A stretch of 64,000 nucleotides of DNA, from NCBI RefSeq assembly GCF_025993685.1, contig NZ_DAJPEN010000001.1, forward strand, positions 3,596,001-3,660,000. The letters are read 5' to 3'. Below, piece after piece: positions 32,176 to 40,312 of the stretch. The translations under genes were made by a program, and so were the position numbers. Numbering within the stretch: position 1 is the stretch's first letter; every line of letters starts with the position of its first letter. This DNA comes from Bacteroides mediterraneensis (GTDB lineage: Bacteria > Bacteroidota > Bacteroidia > Bacteroidales > Bacteroidaceae). The notes under the pieces are model-generated. The model saw nothing but the letters and a program-made list of their open reading frames with translations. It searched no databases and was not told the DNA's origin.

Positions 32176-33498
32176 CTATTGAATCAGCGGAAGACGGATT
32201 CCAAGTTTATAGATACGGACATAACCATCCCATCCAATACGAATGTAACCATTTTTCATACAATCAGATCGAACAGGATTGTCACCTGTTCCAGCCAATG
32301 AAACTTTCCAAATAACCGCATTATTAGCAATTCCTATTTGCTTGTCTTTCACCGTTGGCCGAGTGGCTTCATCACATAATTTTTTAAAGATACCGCTCTC
32401 AATCTCATAGGTCACCTGACCATTATCACCCACAACAGGACGTAATCCTTCTATCCAATCTTCATAATCCATTGATTGATGGAATGTTGTAAACACAACA
32501 CGTTTATCTTGCTTAAGTTGGTTATACCTTCTCACAAGTTCTTCTCTACTTATTTTATTCGCCTCAAAGTCATCGTCACAAAGTCTAACGACAAGTTCAG
32601 GAATAGTGTATGTCTTCCCTGTACCCGGAGCTCCACAAAGAATAATATTCTTTATCCGTTTCCATATAAGCACTTTTTCGTCATACCAATCTAAATCTGG
32701 CAATTGCTCCACAAGTGAAACGTCGCTACCCATATTTGCATTGGCAGAAAGCTCATAAAATGAATTCTCTTTAATTCTATTCGAAGCCATACCCTTTTTT
32801 ATATCATTCAAGATATCCATATATTCAGAGTATTCTGGAACCTTCTTTGGCAAAACAATATCGTACTGTTCTTTCAAGTATTTTCTATTTGTGCTATCAA
32901 AAGCCAAAAAGTCGTTTGGACGAATCCAAAACAATCCCATTGTAATATTGACATTAATAATATACTGCGTAATAACCTTATTATACTCTGTTTCAAAATC
33001 CTCATTATTAACAACCTTGACAAACAAGTTCCAAAGATTTTGAATATCATCCTTTTTCCGGCGAGATCTAAAACCAAAAAAATGAGATTTTTGATTATTC
33101 AGCACAGGAATGCCATTAAAGTCATGAGGTACATCCGCTTTCATCTGAAATTCACGTTTAAATAATTCTGTTGAATTTAACCGATTCTCAAAGCTAATAC
33201 CTCTATTAAACAAACCAAATACAGTGAATGGATCTATATCTACCAATAAATCTTCTTCACCATTCTGGTCATGAAGATATTTAGCAAGTAATTCATCACG
33301 GTGCTTATAAATCAAAGCAAGTAATGATGTTCTATTGCTCTGAAACTGCATTAATTTATCTGCAAATTCTTTATAATAGGGAATCCAACTAAATTGCATA
33401 CCAATAACACTGTTTAAAAACTCTTCCAAATTTACATAAAAATATTCGCTTTTATACCAGCGTAAAAATAAAGTTCCACAACAGGATTCATTATCCAT
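32176..33498 (-). pseudogene. mcrB: truncated McrB-like AAA+ restriction GTPase
   Basis: About 440 codons remain from the ATG at 33498. The N-terminal region (LFLRWYKSE, DIDPFTVFGLFNRGI, FDGIPVLNNQ-like FNGIPVLNNQKSHFFGF) is typical of Bacteroidetes McrB-like proteins, and Walker A is intact (CGAPGTGKTY) with the following FHQSMDYEDWIEGLRP. The frame then enters the inserted WKVSLAGTGDNP/IRIGWDGY domain and stops after about 12 unrelated residues. Walker B, sensor and arginine-finger parts are missing and no mcrC follows, so a working 5-methylcytosine-type restriction enzyme is excluded. It ends next to the chaperone terminator; its start abuts the rhuM remnant. Confidence 0.78.
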
Positions 33499-33512
33499 TC
33501 CATATTCAAACA

Positions 33513-34168
33513 ATCCGACGAGATGTCAAAACAATTGGTAAGCATATTCACAATGCCATGCATGAAGAATTAGAAGGTCAAGTGGTAATCGCAAAATTTG
33601 CGACCACCACTCAGCATGGTGCTATGCCCGGGAAAACACAGACTCAACAGACTGAATATTACAATTTAGATATTATTATCTCAGTAGGATATAGAATAAA
33701 ATCAAAAAGAGGGGTAGCATTCCGAAAATGGGCCAACTCAGTACTTTCTGAATACATAATCAAAGGCTATGCCATCAACGACCAGCGGTTACAACAACTG
33801 GGCGAGGTGATACGAATCATGAAACGTACCCAAAATGAACTTGAAACCAAAAAGGTAGCATCGGTAATATATACCAGAGTTTTGGCGGTGAAGATGTCTA
33901 TCCTACCGTGGAAGAAAAAGCAGCCAACTTGCTTTACTTTGTCACCAAAAATCATAGCTTCAGTGACGGGAACAAACGTATTGCAGCAACGATTTTTCTA
34001 TATTTCCTCGACAAGAACGGTATCCTATACGATGAGAATGGGTACAAGAGAATAGCAGATTATACACTTGTGGCACTTACAATCATGATTGCCGAATCCA
34101 GAATTGAGGAAAAGGAAATGATGGTTAGCATTATCATGAACTGTATCAGAAAACATTCCTTGCGCTAA
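33513..34168 (+). pseudogene. rhuM: broken RhuM-Fic/DOC protein gene
   Basis: A plus-strand frame readable from about 33513 (RRDVKTIGKHIHNAMHEEL) is the RhuM family segment followed by FATTTQHGAMPGKTQT, YNLDIIISVGYRIKSKRG and RLQQLGEVIRIMKR. The usual 5' part (start codon and first helix-turn-helix portion) is missing. After ETKKVA the frame is lost: about 90 codons usually present are gone, and the Fic-like end resumes in another frame as IYQSFGGEDVYP, EEKAANLLYFVTK and HSFSDGNKRIAATIF (Fic-type HxFxxGNKR core) to 34168. It thus has a 5' truncation and an internal deletion with frameshift, and is not functional. Confidence 0.8.
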
Positions 34169-34192
34169 ATATGGATTGAGGCTGTCTTCAGT

Positions 34193-34870
34193 CTATCCTC
34201 GCAGCACATAGCCTTTTTTCGTCACAGATTCGATCTTGACCGATGAATCTCCTTTCAAAGCCTTGCGCAGGTACGTAATCTGCACATTCAAAGCCAAAGA
34301 ATTCGCATACGAAGTGTCTCCCCAGACGTGCTCCAGCAACTGCTCTCTGCTCACCACAGAGTCCCGGTTCTTAATCAGCATACGGAGAATTTCTGCCTGA
34401 CGGGAAGTAATCATCACCTTGTTGGCTTGGGTACGTAATTCATTGTTCGTGTAATCAAAAGTGGTATGCCCCAACGGATAGACTTCCTTATCCACCGTAT
34501 CTTCCACCTCTCCGAAACGCTCCTGAATCCGGGCAATCAGTTCCTCCGGGTAGAAAGGTTTGGCCAGATAATCATTGGCCCGCACCTTAAAACCTTCCAG
34601 ACGATCTGTCTTGTCGGAACGGTCTGTCAGAAAGAAAATCAACACATGCCGGTCATGCTCCCGAATCTGTCGGGCCACCTCATATCCATTCACCTCGGGC
34701 ATATTGATATCCAGCAATACCAGATCGGGCTTCACTTCGGGATACTGCTCCAAAGCAATCCGTCCGTTGCCGGCATAGAACACCTCATACCCCTCGGCTT
34801 CCAGAAAACGTTTCAGAATCAGGGCATATTTCAAATCGTCGTCTGCAAAAAGAATCTTCAAGTGTTTCAT
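34193..34870 (-). CDS. OmpR-family response regulator (second pair)
   Basis: 225 residues. The receiver has acidic residues in LFADDD, phospho-acceptor Asp54 (LVLLDINMP) and Lys104 (YLAKPF). The C-terminal winged helix (about 130-224) contains ITSRQAEILRML and SLALNVQITYLRKAL. It starts six bases after the kinase stop, so they are co-transcribed. The diverging gene pair beyond the kinase, a GLPGLI protein and a TonB-dependent receptor, is the likely target. Confidence 0.93.
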   Translation of the reverse strand: MKHLKILFADDDLKYALILKRFLEAEGYEVFYAGNGRIALEQYPEVKPDLVLLDINMPEVNGYEVARQIREHDRHVLIFFLTDRSDKTDRLEGFKVRANDYLAKPFYPEELIARIQERFGEVEDTVDKEVYPLGHTTFDYTNNELRTQANKVMITSRQAEILRMLIKNRDSVVSREQLLEHVWGDTSYANSLALNVQITYLRKALKGDSSVKIESVTKKGYVLRG

Positions 34871-34876
34871 ACATCG

Positions 34877-36304
34877 TCATTTTGATTGAGGAATCTCGAG
34901 GGTAAAAACTGAACCTCTACCCAATATACTTTCTACACCCACAGTCCCTCCATGGGCTTCCACCATCAGCTTTACATAACTCAGTCCCAGGCCAATTCCT
35001 GGCAAACCGCGGCCGACCATCTGCTCCGAACGGTAGAACTTGTCGAAAATATGCAACTGGTCTTGGGAGGAAATACCGAAACCATTGTCGGCTACCCGTA
35101 TTACCAGTTTCCCTTCTGCCAGCGATGCACTGATACGAATACACACCTCATTACCCGAGTACTTTATGGCATTTTCCACCAAGTTACTGATGCTATTCGT
35201 GAGATGTACGGAATCGGCAGTTACCCACAACGGATTAGGAGTGAGCCGGGTTTCAAAACGTACATGCTTGTCAGCCGGAATTACGGTCAGCCTCAACAAT
35301 TTCTCCAAAGTCTCGCTCAAATTGAACAAACGCACCGAGAGCGGGGTCTGCTCATCATCCGCCCGTGTCATTTCGCGTACCTTCACCAGATAAGCCGAAA
35401 GATTATCAAGTTCGAACATGGAGTCTTTCACCACCTCATCCATCATCTGCTCATCTTTCCGCATCCGCTTGTTGTTCAAGAACGCCACACACATTTTCAA
35501 GGTCTGCACCGGACGTTTCAGCTCGTGAATCATCGTATTGACAAAACCTTTCCTCAGCTCATCCAGCTTGTATTGTTTCAAGATGGTCCGTACCTGATAA
35601 ATCAGACAGAAAATCAACAACAGAATCAGTATCAGCGAACCGACCAGCTGCCACCCCATCTCTTTCAACAACGGGTTTGTCGGCAGGTCGACATAGCCCG
35701 TCACCGCATCGCGGACAAAAGGATTGTAGGGATAAATAAATTTCATGCGATACCTCATGCATGATTTCTCCACCACATACGTCCCCTGCCAAAGAAAGGA
35801 GTCAAGTTTGACCAGCTGCCAATCCGTCGCATGAATGTGGTGGCTGGTGAAGAGCGAATCTAACGCCTGCAAATCAAACGGTCGGTCTGCATACTTTGTG
35901 TAATGCAAGCTTGCATTCACAACCTCGTCAAGAGACAAACCGGTGACATTAAATGAGTCTACCAGATGCAAATTCCCCAACGAATCCGCATCATATAATT
36001 TAGAAAATCTGACATACGATTCAGCCTTCCCTTCCTCAAAATTCATTTTCAGAGAATATCCCAGCTTGACCAAATCAGAATCTTTCGTTGCCCGGTTCGC
36101 GTCCACCATCTTGATGGCATGGTTGGCATCCAGTGCCAACGTAAAATTCTTATCCTGAAGCACCAGCAGGGTATCATTCAACCGGGCCATATAGGCCAAC
36201 GCCGTATAGGTATATTGTTGGTACAACCAATACACCTGCCCGCCAATCACCAGCAAGGCGGTTACGATTGTCAATATCCACACCAGCTTGATTTGTTTTC
36301 CCAT
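34877..36304 (-). CDS. membrane sensor histidine kinase (second pair)
   Basis: 475 residues. Membrane helix 1 (about 8-28) and helix 2 (about 220-240) bracket a periplasmic domain of about 190 residues that I do not recognise. His260 lies in NTMIHELKRPVQTL; the ATPase domain has NLVENAIKYS, VADNGFGIS and GIGLGLSYV. The overall layout, including two helices and the IYQVRTILKQ segment after helix 2, parallels the first kinase (2376-3776: IYQIRVIIRQ), so the two systems share ancestry. It probably monitors the envelope or a ligand of the divergent receptor. Confidence 0.93.
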   Translation of the reverse strand: MGKQIKLVWILTIVTALLVIGGQVYWLYQQYTYTALAYMARLNDTLLVLQDKNFTLALDANHAIKMVDANRATKDSDLVKLGYSLKMNFEEGKAESYVRFSKLYDADSLGNLHLVDSFNVTGLSLDEVVNASLHYTKYADRPFDLQALDSLFTSHHIHATDWQLVKLDSFLWQGTYVVEKSCMRYRMKFIYPYNPFVRDAVTGYVDLPTNPLLKEMGWQLVGSLILILLLIFCLIYQVRTILKQYKLDELRKGFVNTMIHELKRPVQTLKMCVAFLNNKRMRKDEQMMDEVVKDSMFELDNLSAYLVKVREMTRADDEQTPLSVRLFNLSETLEKLLRLTVIPADKHVRFETRLTPNPLWVTADSVHLTNSISNLVENAIKYSGNEVCIRISASLAEGKLVIRVADNGFGISSQDQLHIFDKFYRSEQMVGRGLPGIGLGLSYVKLMVEAHGGTVGVESILGRGSVFTLEIPQSK

Positions 36305-36322
36305 CTTTCAAATTCTTTTCCA

Positions 36323-36351
36323 CAAAAATAAAAACCTTATGCGATTTACAA
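36323..36351 (-). promoter_or_regulatory. promoter of the second two-component system
   Basis: On the minus strand TTG (36351-36349), an 18-base spacer and TATTTTTG (36330-36323) approximate the -33/-7 consensus, 18 bases before the kinase ATG at 36304. Confidence 0.5.
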
Positions 36352-36390
36352 GGTATGTCCACCCTCCCAATTTGAAGAGGATAATATTTC

Positions 36391-36413
36391 AGTAATAACT
36401 TTTTTCCATTACT
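36391..36413 (+). promoter_or_regulatory. inverted repeat AGTAAT-N11-ATTACT, candidate operator
   Basis: A perfect 6-bp inverted repeat with half-sites 17 bases apart ends 15 bases before the -7 element of the GLPGLI-receptor operon, covering the -33 position. It lies in the divergent gap beside the kinase gene and may be bound by the neighbouring regulator or another factor. Confidence 0.45.
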
Positions 36414-36428
36414 CGCCGCACCACCGTT

Positions 36429-36436
36429 TACCTTTG
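36429..36436 (+). promoter_or_regulatory. -7 element of the GLPGLI-receptor operon
   Basis: TACCTTTG matches TAnnTTTG, 30 bases before the GLPGLI-protein ATG; no -33 TTTG is present. Confidence 0.55.
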
Positions 36437-36466
36437 CCGCATCAGAAAACTTTAAATTACGGGAAT

Positions 36467-37339
36467 ATGAACAAAAAATTATTTCTTACACTCAGTCTTT
36501 TAGGCTGCCTGTACACTGCACTCTCTTCACACGCACAACTCTTTGTGGTGGATACAAGTTCTATCTTTAACCAAGACTCCATTGATACCCAACGCATCAA
36601 GGTGCAATATGAGATGACCTATCTGCAAGATACGGTTTCGGAAGACGCCAAACCCGGTCAAGAAACCCTGATGCTGGAAATCGGCAAGCAGTACAGCAAA
36701 TGCTACAGCTATAACTTTTATGTACGCGACTCATTGCTGATTGCCGACGCCCAAGCGGGTGCATCGAAGGAAACCATGTTACAACACGCCGCTGCGATTG
36801 GGGACTCCCGAATCTCTTACCAGATATTCAAACATTACCCAGCAGGCAAAGTCACCACGCTCGACCGCCTGGCAACCACCAATTTCTTGTGCGAAGAGAA
36901 AGAGGAAATGCCGGAATGGACGCTTCTCTCTGATACGGCCACTATTCTTTCTTATTCCTGCCAAAAGGCTACCTGCCGCTTTAAAGGCAGAAATTATACT
37001 GCCTGGTACACGATGGAAATCCCAGTTTCGGAAGGACCCTGGAAACTGTACGGATTGCCGGGACTGATTATCAAAGCAGAAGATGACAAGAAGCACTATA
37101 CGTTCAGCTGTACTGGAATAGAACAATGCAAAACTCCGAAACCCATCCTGATCAATCTCAAAGGAAGGGAAAAGGTTTCCCGCTCCAACTTGAACAAAAT
37201 GTATGAACGGATGGCCAAAGACCCGATGAGTTTCATCGCTTCGACTGCGCCCCATGTAAAGGTCAGTGTGACCGACGAACACGGGAACCCGATGAAATCA
37301 TTCTCCATACTTTATAACCCTATTGAACTGTCTGAATAA
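36467..37339 (+). CDS. GLPGLI-family exported protein
   Basis: 290 residues from the ATG at 36467, which opens a signal peptide cleaved near SHAQ. The name-giving motif appears in KLYGLPGLIIKAED, preceded by the usual YTAWYTMEIPVSEGPW segment. The GLPGLI family is confined to Bacteroidetes and is almost always next to an outer-membrane TonB-type receptor, as here, 12 bases upstream of one. The function is unknown; a periplasmic or surface partner of the receptor is likely. It faces a histidine kinase-regulator pair. Confidence 0.9.
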   Translation: MNKKLFLTLSLLGCLYTALSSHAQLFVVDTSSIFNQDSIDTQRIKVQYEMTYLQDTVSEDAKPGQETLMLEIGKQYSKCYSYNFYVRDSLLIADAQAGASKETMLQHAAAIGDSRISYQIFKHYPAGKVTTLDRLATTNFLCEEKEEMPEWTLLSDTATILSYSCQKATCRFKGRNYTAWYTMEIPVSEGPWKLYGLPGLIIKAEDDKKHYTFSCTGIEQCKTPKPILINLKGREKVSRSNLNKMYERMAKDPMSFIASTAPHVKVSVTDEHGNPMKSFSILYNPIELSE

Positions 37340-37351
37340 TCCTCCTGCTGT

Positions 37352-39865
37352 ATGAAATCCTTGATTTTTCTCTTCTTCCTGCTTTCCACCTGTCAGATGC
37401 AAGCGCAATCCCTGATCAAAGGGAAAGTCATTGACAATGAAACGCACCAACCGCTGGAAAGAGCTGCGGTCACCCTCACCCGCGACTCAAGTAGCACCGT
37501 CTACAAGTATGCTTTGACCGACCCGAAAGGATGTTTCTCGTTCTCCGTATCCGAAGACGCTGCATGGACGGTACATGTCACCTACTTGGGATACCAGAAA
37601 GAAAGCCGGCCTGCGCAGAAGGGAAAAGAAATAACTTTCCAGCTGGAACCGGAAGCCATCTCCTTGAAAGAAGTGGAAATCAAGGGAGGACGTATCTACG
37701 GACGACAAGATACCGTGAAATACGACCTGTCCCGTTTCACCTCCGGAAAAGAGCAGAACATCAAGGAGGCATTGAAAAAACTGCCGGGAATTGACGTAAA
37801 CGAACAAAGTGGAGAAATCCGATACAACGGGAAAGCCATCAGTCAGTTTACCGTGGAAGGAATGGATGTGTCGGGAGGACGCTATAACCAAATCACTGAG
37901 AACCTGAAAGCAGATGCAGTGGAAAAGGCCGAAGTAATCGAGCACTTCCAGCCCATCCGTTCCTTACGCAACAAGATGCCGAGTGACAAAGTGGCTTTGA
38001 ATCTGAAACTGAAACCGGAAGTCCGTTCCCGCTGGCTGCTTACCTTGCAGGCTGCCGGTGGGTATGGCGACCAAATGTTGTATAATGGAAAGTTCAATGC
38101 CTTACAGCTGGCTCGTGAACGGCAAGGTATCTATTTGTATAAGGCCGATCATACCGGAAAAGACCTTTCCACCGAACTGCAACAACTGACCACCGACAAC
38201 CAGAACTTCCTCACGCCGACCGATGTTCCGACCTTTATCGACCAGCCTACCTTTTCCTTCCCCTTGGAAAAACAACGGTTGATGGACAATACCACCCATC
38301 TGGCATCTGTAAACCGTCTTTACCGAAAAAACGAAGAACAACAGTCCCGTTTCACCTTCCACTACTTGTACGACGAACAACACCGTAACCAAGGGACCCA
38401 GGAAATTTACTACTATCCTACCGACACAATCCATATCGCACAAGCACAGAATTACAGTCTGTACACTCACCAGGCGCAAGCCACCTACAACTATGAACGG
38501 AACGGCACACGGTCTTTCTTCCGTAATCTACTGGAAGCCCACGGAGCCTGGAGTCACAGTCAGGAAAACCTGCACGGCAACCTGAAACTGACCCAGCGCC
38601 TGCAAACGAACAGCCTTCAGCTAACTAACCAAATGAATCTCTTGACCACCCATGAACACGCCACCTCCGGCTTTCGCTCTTTCTTCCGCTATACCTACCA
38701 GCCCACCACGCTTCATTTTGCGCAAGTCAACCAATCGTTCGGGCTCCAGCAGGCCTATATGGACAACCAAGGTTATTACCAATGGAAAAAGAACGGAATG
38801 ACCTTTGGAATTACCGGAGGTGTCCAAGGAGAATGGTTGTTACTGCACCAGACAGCTAATTTCTCCAGTCCCCAATTCAAGCTCTATGCCATCCCGATGT
38901 GGATGTGGGAACAAAACACCTTCCGTCTGACCGTATCCGCCGATGCGGCTTATCTAAGGAAAACCAATCCACAATATACAGACCTACGAATCAGTCCGAC
39001 GGCCTCACTATATTGGCAGTTCAGCCCACGTTGGGAGTTGACCGCCCGTGCCCAGTTCCAACAAAAGAATGAAGAAGTCACCGCATACTACCCGTATTCC
39101 TACTGGCAGAACTACCGAACCATGGTTTCCTTTTCACCCCATGTTCCAGAGTTGCAGGATCAGCTCTACTCCTTTTACCTGACTTACAAACGGACTGTTC
39201 ACGAATTTTTCTGGTCACTTTCAGGAAGCTACTGGAACCGGAAGAACCCACAGTTAGTTCATTCGGAATATCAAGACAGTATCTTCACGCTCACAACCTG
39301 GGAAGTACCGAATCGTAATCGCAGCTACAGCCTCACCAGTCTGCTCTCAAAAGGCTTCTATGACTGGCATCTGAAAACTTCACTGGAAGCCCAACTCCTT
39401 TACAGTGAGGGAAAACAAGCCGGACAGGGCTCGGTCCAAAACTACCGCTACACCCAACTTACTTTCACCCCAAAAATCGATTGGTCGCCTCTCTCTTGGT
39501 TCAATGCTACGTACCTGGCAACCCTTACCTGCAATCGTTCCCGCATCGGAGAAGGAAACAGTCTGCCTGCTCTATGGGATATCCGCCAAAAAATCAACAT
39601 TGAAATAGGGAACCGTACCTTCCTAGTCCGTCTGATTGGTGAACATTACTATAACCAGCTCGACGAAAACCATCACCAACATGTATGGCTTGCTGATGCC
39701 GAAGCTTCATACATCAAGGACAAATGGCGGTTTTCCATGAGCCTATGCAACTTGTTCAATCAAAAAGAATACCGATATACGACTTATTCGGCTATTCAAC
39801 AATATACTTCATGGATCAAAATGCGACCAAGAGAAATCTTAGTCTCAATTCAATATCAGTTATAA
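37352..39865 (+). CDS. TonB-dependent receptor-like protein, GLPGLI partner
   Basis: 837 residues. A signal peptide (end near MQAQS) precedes a carboxypeptidase-like domain (LIKGKVIDNETHQPLERAAV), a plug-like part (KKLPGIDVNEQSGEI, YNGKAISQFTVEGMDVSG, KAEVIEHFQP) and a large barrel ending ILVSIQYQL. The plug lacks a canonical gated-pore loop, as in other OMP barrels of the GLPGLI context. Co-transcribed with the GLPGLI gene and probably under the divergent two-component system. The cargo is unknown. Confidence 0.83.
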   Translation: MKSLIFLFFLLSTCQMQAQSLIKGKVIDNETHQPLERAAVTLTRDSSSTVYKYALTDPKGCFSFSVSEDAAWTVHVTYLGYQKESRPAQKGKEITFQLEPEAISLKEVEIKGGRIYGRQDTVKYDLSRFTSGKEQNIKEALKKLPGIDVNEQSGEIRYNGKAISQFTVEGMDVSGGRYNQITENLKADAVEKAEVIEHFQPIRSLRNKMPSDKVALNLKLKPEVRSRWLLTLQAAGGYGDQMLYNGKFNALQLARERQGIYLYKADHTGKDLSTELQQLTTDNQNFLTPTDVPTFIDQPTFSFPLEKQRLMDNTTHLASVNRLYRKNEEQQSRFTFHYLYDEQHRNQGTQEIYYYPTDTIHIAQAQNYSLYTHQAQATYNYERNGTRSFFRNLLEAHGAWSHSQENLHGNLKLTQRLQTNSLQLTNQMNLLTTHEHATSGFRSFFRYTYQPTTLHFAQVNQSFGLQQAYMDNQGYYQWKKNGMTFGITGGVQGEWLLLHQTANFSSPQFKLYAIPMWMWEQNTFRLTVSADAAYLRKTNPQYTDLRISPTASLYWQFSPRWELTARAQFQQKNEEVTAYYPYSYWQNYRTMVSFSPHVPELQDQLYSFYLTYKRTVHEFFWSLSGSYWNRKNPQLVHSEYQDSIFTLTTWEVPNRNRSYSLTSLLSKGFYDWHLKTSLEAQLLYSEGKQAGQGSVQNYRYTQLTFTPKIDWSPLSWFNATYLATLTCNRSRIGEGNSLPALWDIRQKINIEIGNRTFLVRLIGEHYYNQLDENHHQHVWLADAEASYIKDKWRFSMSLCNLFNQKEYRYTTYSAIQQYTSWIKMRPREILVSIQYQL

Positions 39866-39896
39866 CGCATACTAAAAGTCAAGAAAATCAAATTCT

Positions 39897-39920
39897 GGTT
39901 TAACTTTCGGTTTAACTCGG
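39897..39920 (+). repeat. 12-bp direct repeat
   Basis: GGTTTAACTTTC is followed directly by GGTTTAACTCGG. It stands after the receptor gene in an intergenic stretch that otherwise holds only the tRNA terminator. Confidence 0.4.
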
Positions 39921-40005
39921 AGCTCAAGAATTTATGCTTCATCAACGAATCCCTCAGATTTTTACGTTAATCCCTTTTAATTTTTGCTAATAAATTGCCA
40001 GTTAA

Positions 40006-40046
40006 AAACGAAAAAGGCTTTATAAATCTGCGATTTATAAAGCCTT
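40006..40046 (-). terminator. intrinsic terminator of the tRNA operon
   Basis: AAGGCTTTATAAATC (40014-40028) pairs perfectly with 40032-40046 around a three-base loop. On the minus strand it directly follows tRNA-Leu and is followed by a T-rich run (complement of 40006-40015). Confidence 0.88.
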
Positions 40047-40060
40047 ACCAATAATATCTG

Positions 40061-40146
40061 TACTCGAAGCGGGACTTGAACCCGCACAGCCATTACTGGC
40101 CAAGGGATTTTAAGTCCCTCGTGTCTACCGATTCCACCATTCGAGC
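40061..40146 (-). tRNA. tRNA-Leu (anticodon TAA)
   Basis: 86 bases with the long variable arm of class II tRNA. The acceptor strands GCTCGAA and TTCGAGT pair with a terminal G-U, the anticodon loop reads CTTAAAA with TAA in the centre, and the T arm holds GGTTCAAGTCC. The discriminator base is A and CCA is not encoded. It is the second gene of a two-tRNA transcript. Confidence 0.95.
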
Positions 40147-40162
40147 ATCCTTTCAAAGAAAG

Positions 40163-40235
40163 AGCGGAAAACGAGACTCGAACTCGCGACCCTAACCTTG
40201 GCAAGGTTATGCTCTACCAACTGAGCTATTTCCGC
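40163..40235 (-). tRNA. tRNA-Gly (anticodon GCC)
   Basis: 73 bases including the discriminator. Acceptor GCGGAAA/TTTCCGC, D arm AGCTCAGTTGGTAGAGC, anticodon GCC in CTTGCCAAG, and T arm GAGTTCGAGTCTC form a complete cloverleaf. CCA is not encoded. It is the first gene of the tRNA-Gly/tRNA-Leu pair. Confidence 0.96.
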
Positions 40236-40246
40236 GTTTACGGGTG

Positions 40247-40278
40247 CAAATGTAGGGAGTTTTGCAATACGCTCCAAA
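40247..40278 (-). promoter_or_regulatory. consensus promoter of the tRNA pair
   Basis: On the minus strand TTTG, exactly 20 bases, then TACATTTG: a full match to the Bacteroidetes -33/-7 consensus. It ends 11 bases before tRNA-Gly. Confidence 0.8.
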
Positions 40279-40312
40279 CATTTCACCCGTTTTCTTCTTA
40301 ATTTTTATGCGT

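Noticed and set aside
32094..32315. Small plus-strand protein opposite the mcrB end
   Set aside because: It begins in the chaperone terminator and only shadows the truncated mcrB frame.
40061..40235. Integration site of a mobile element at the tRNA genes
   Set aside because: No integrase, no repeated tRNA 3' end and ordinary housekeeping genes on both sides.
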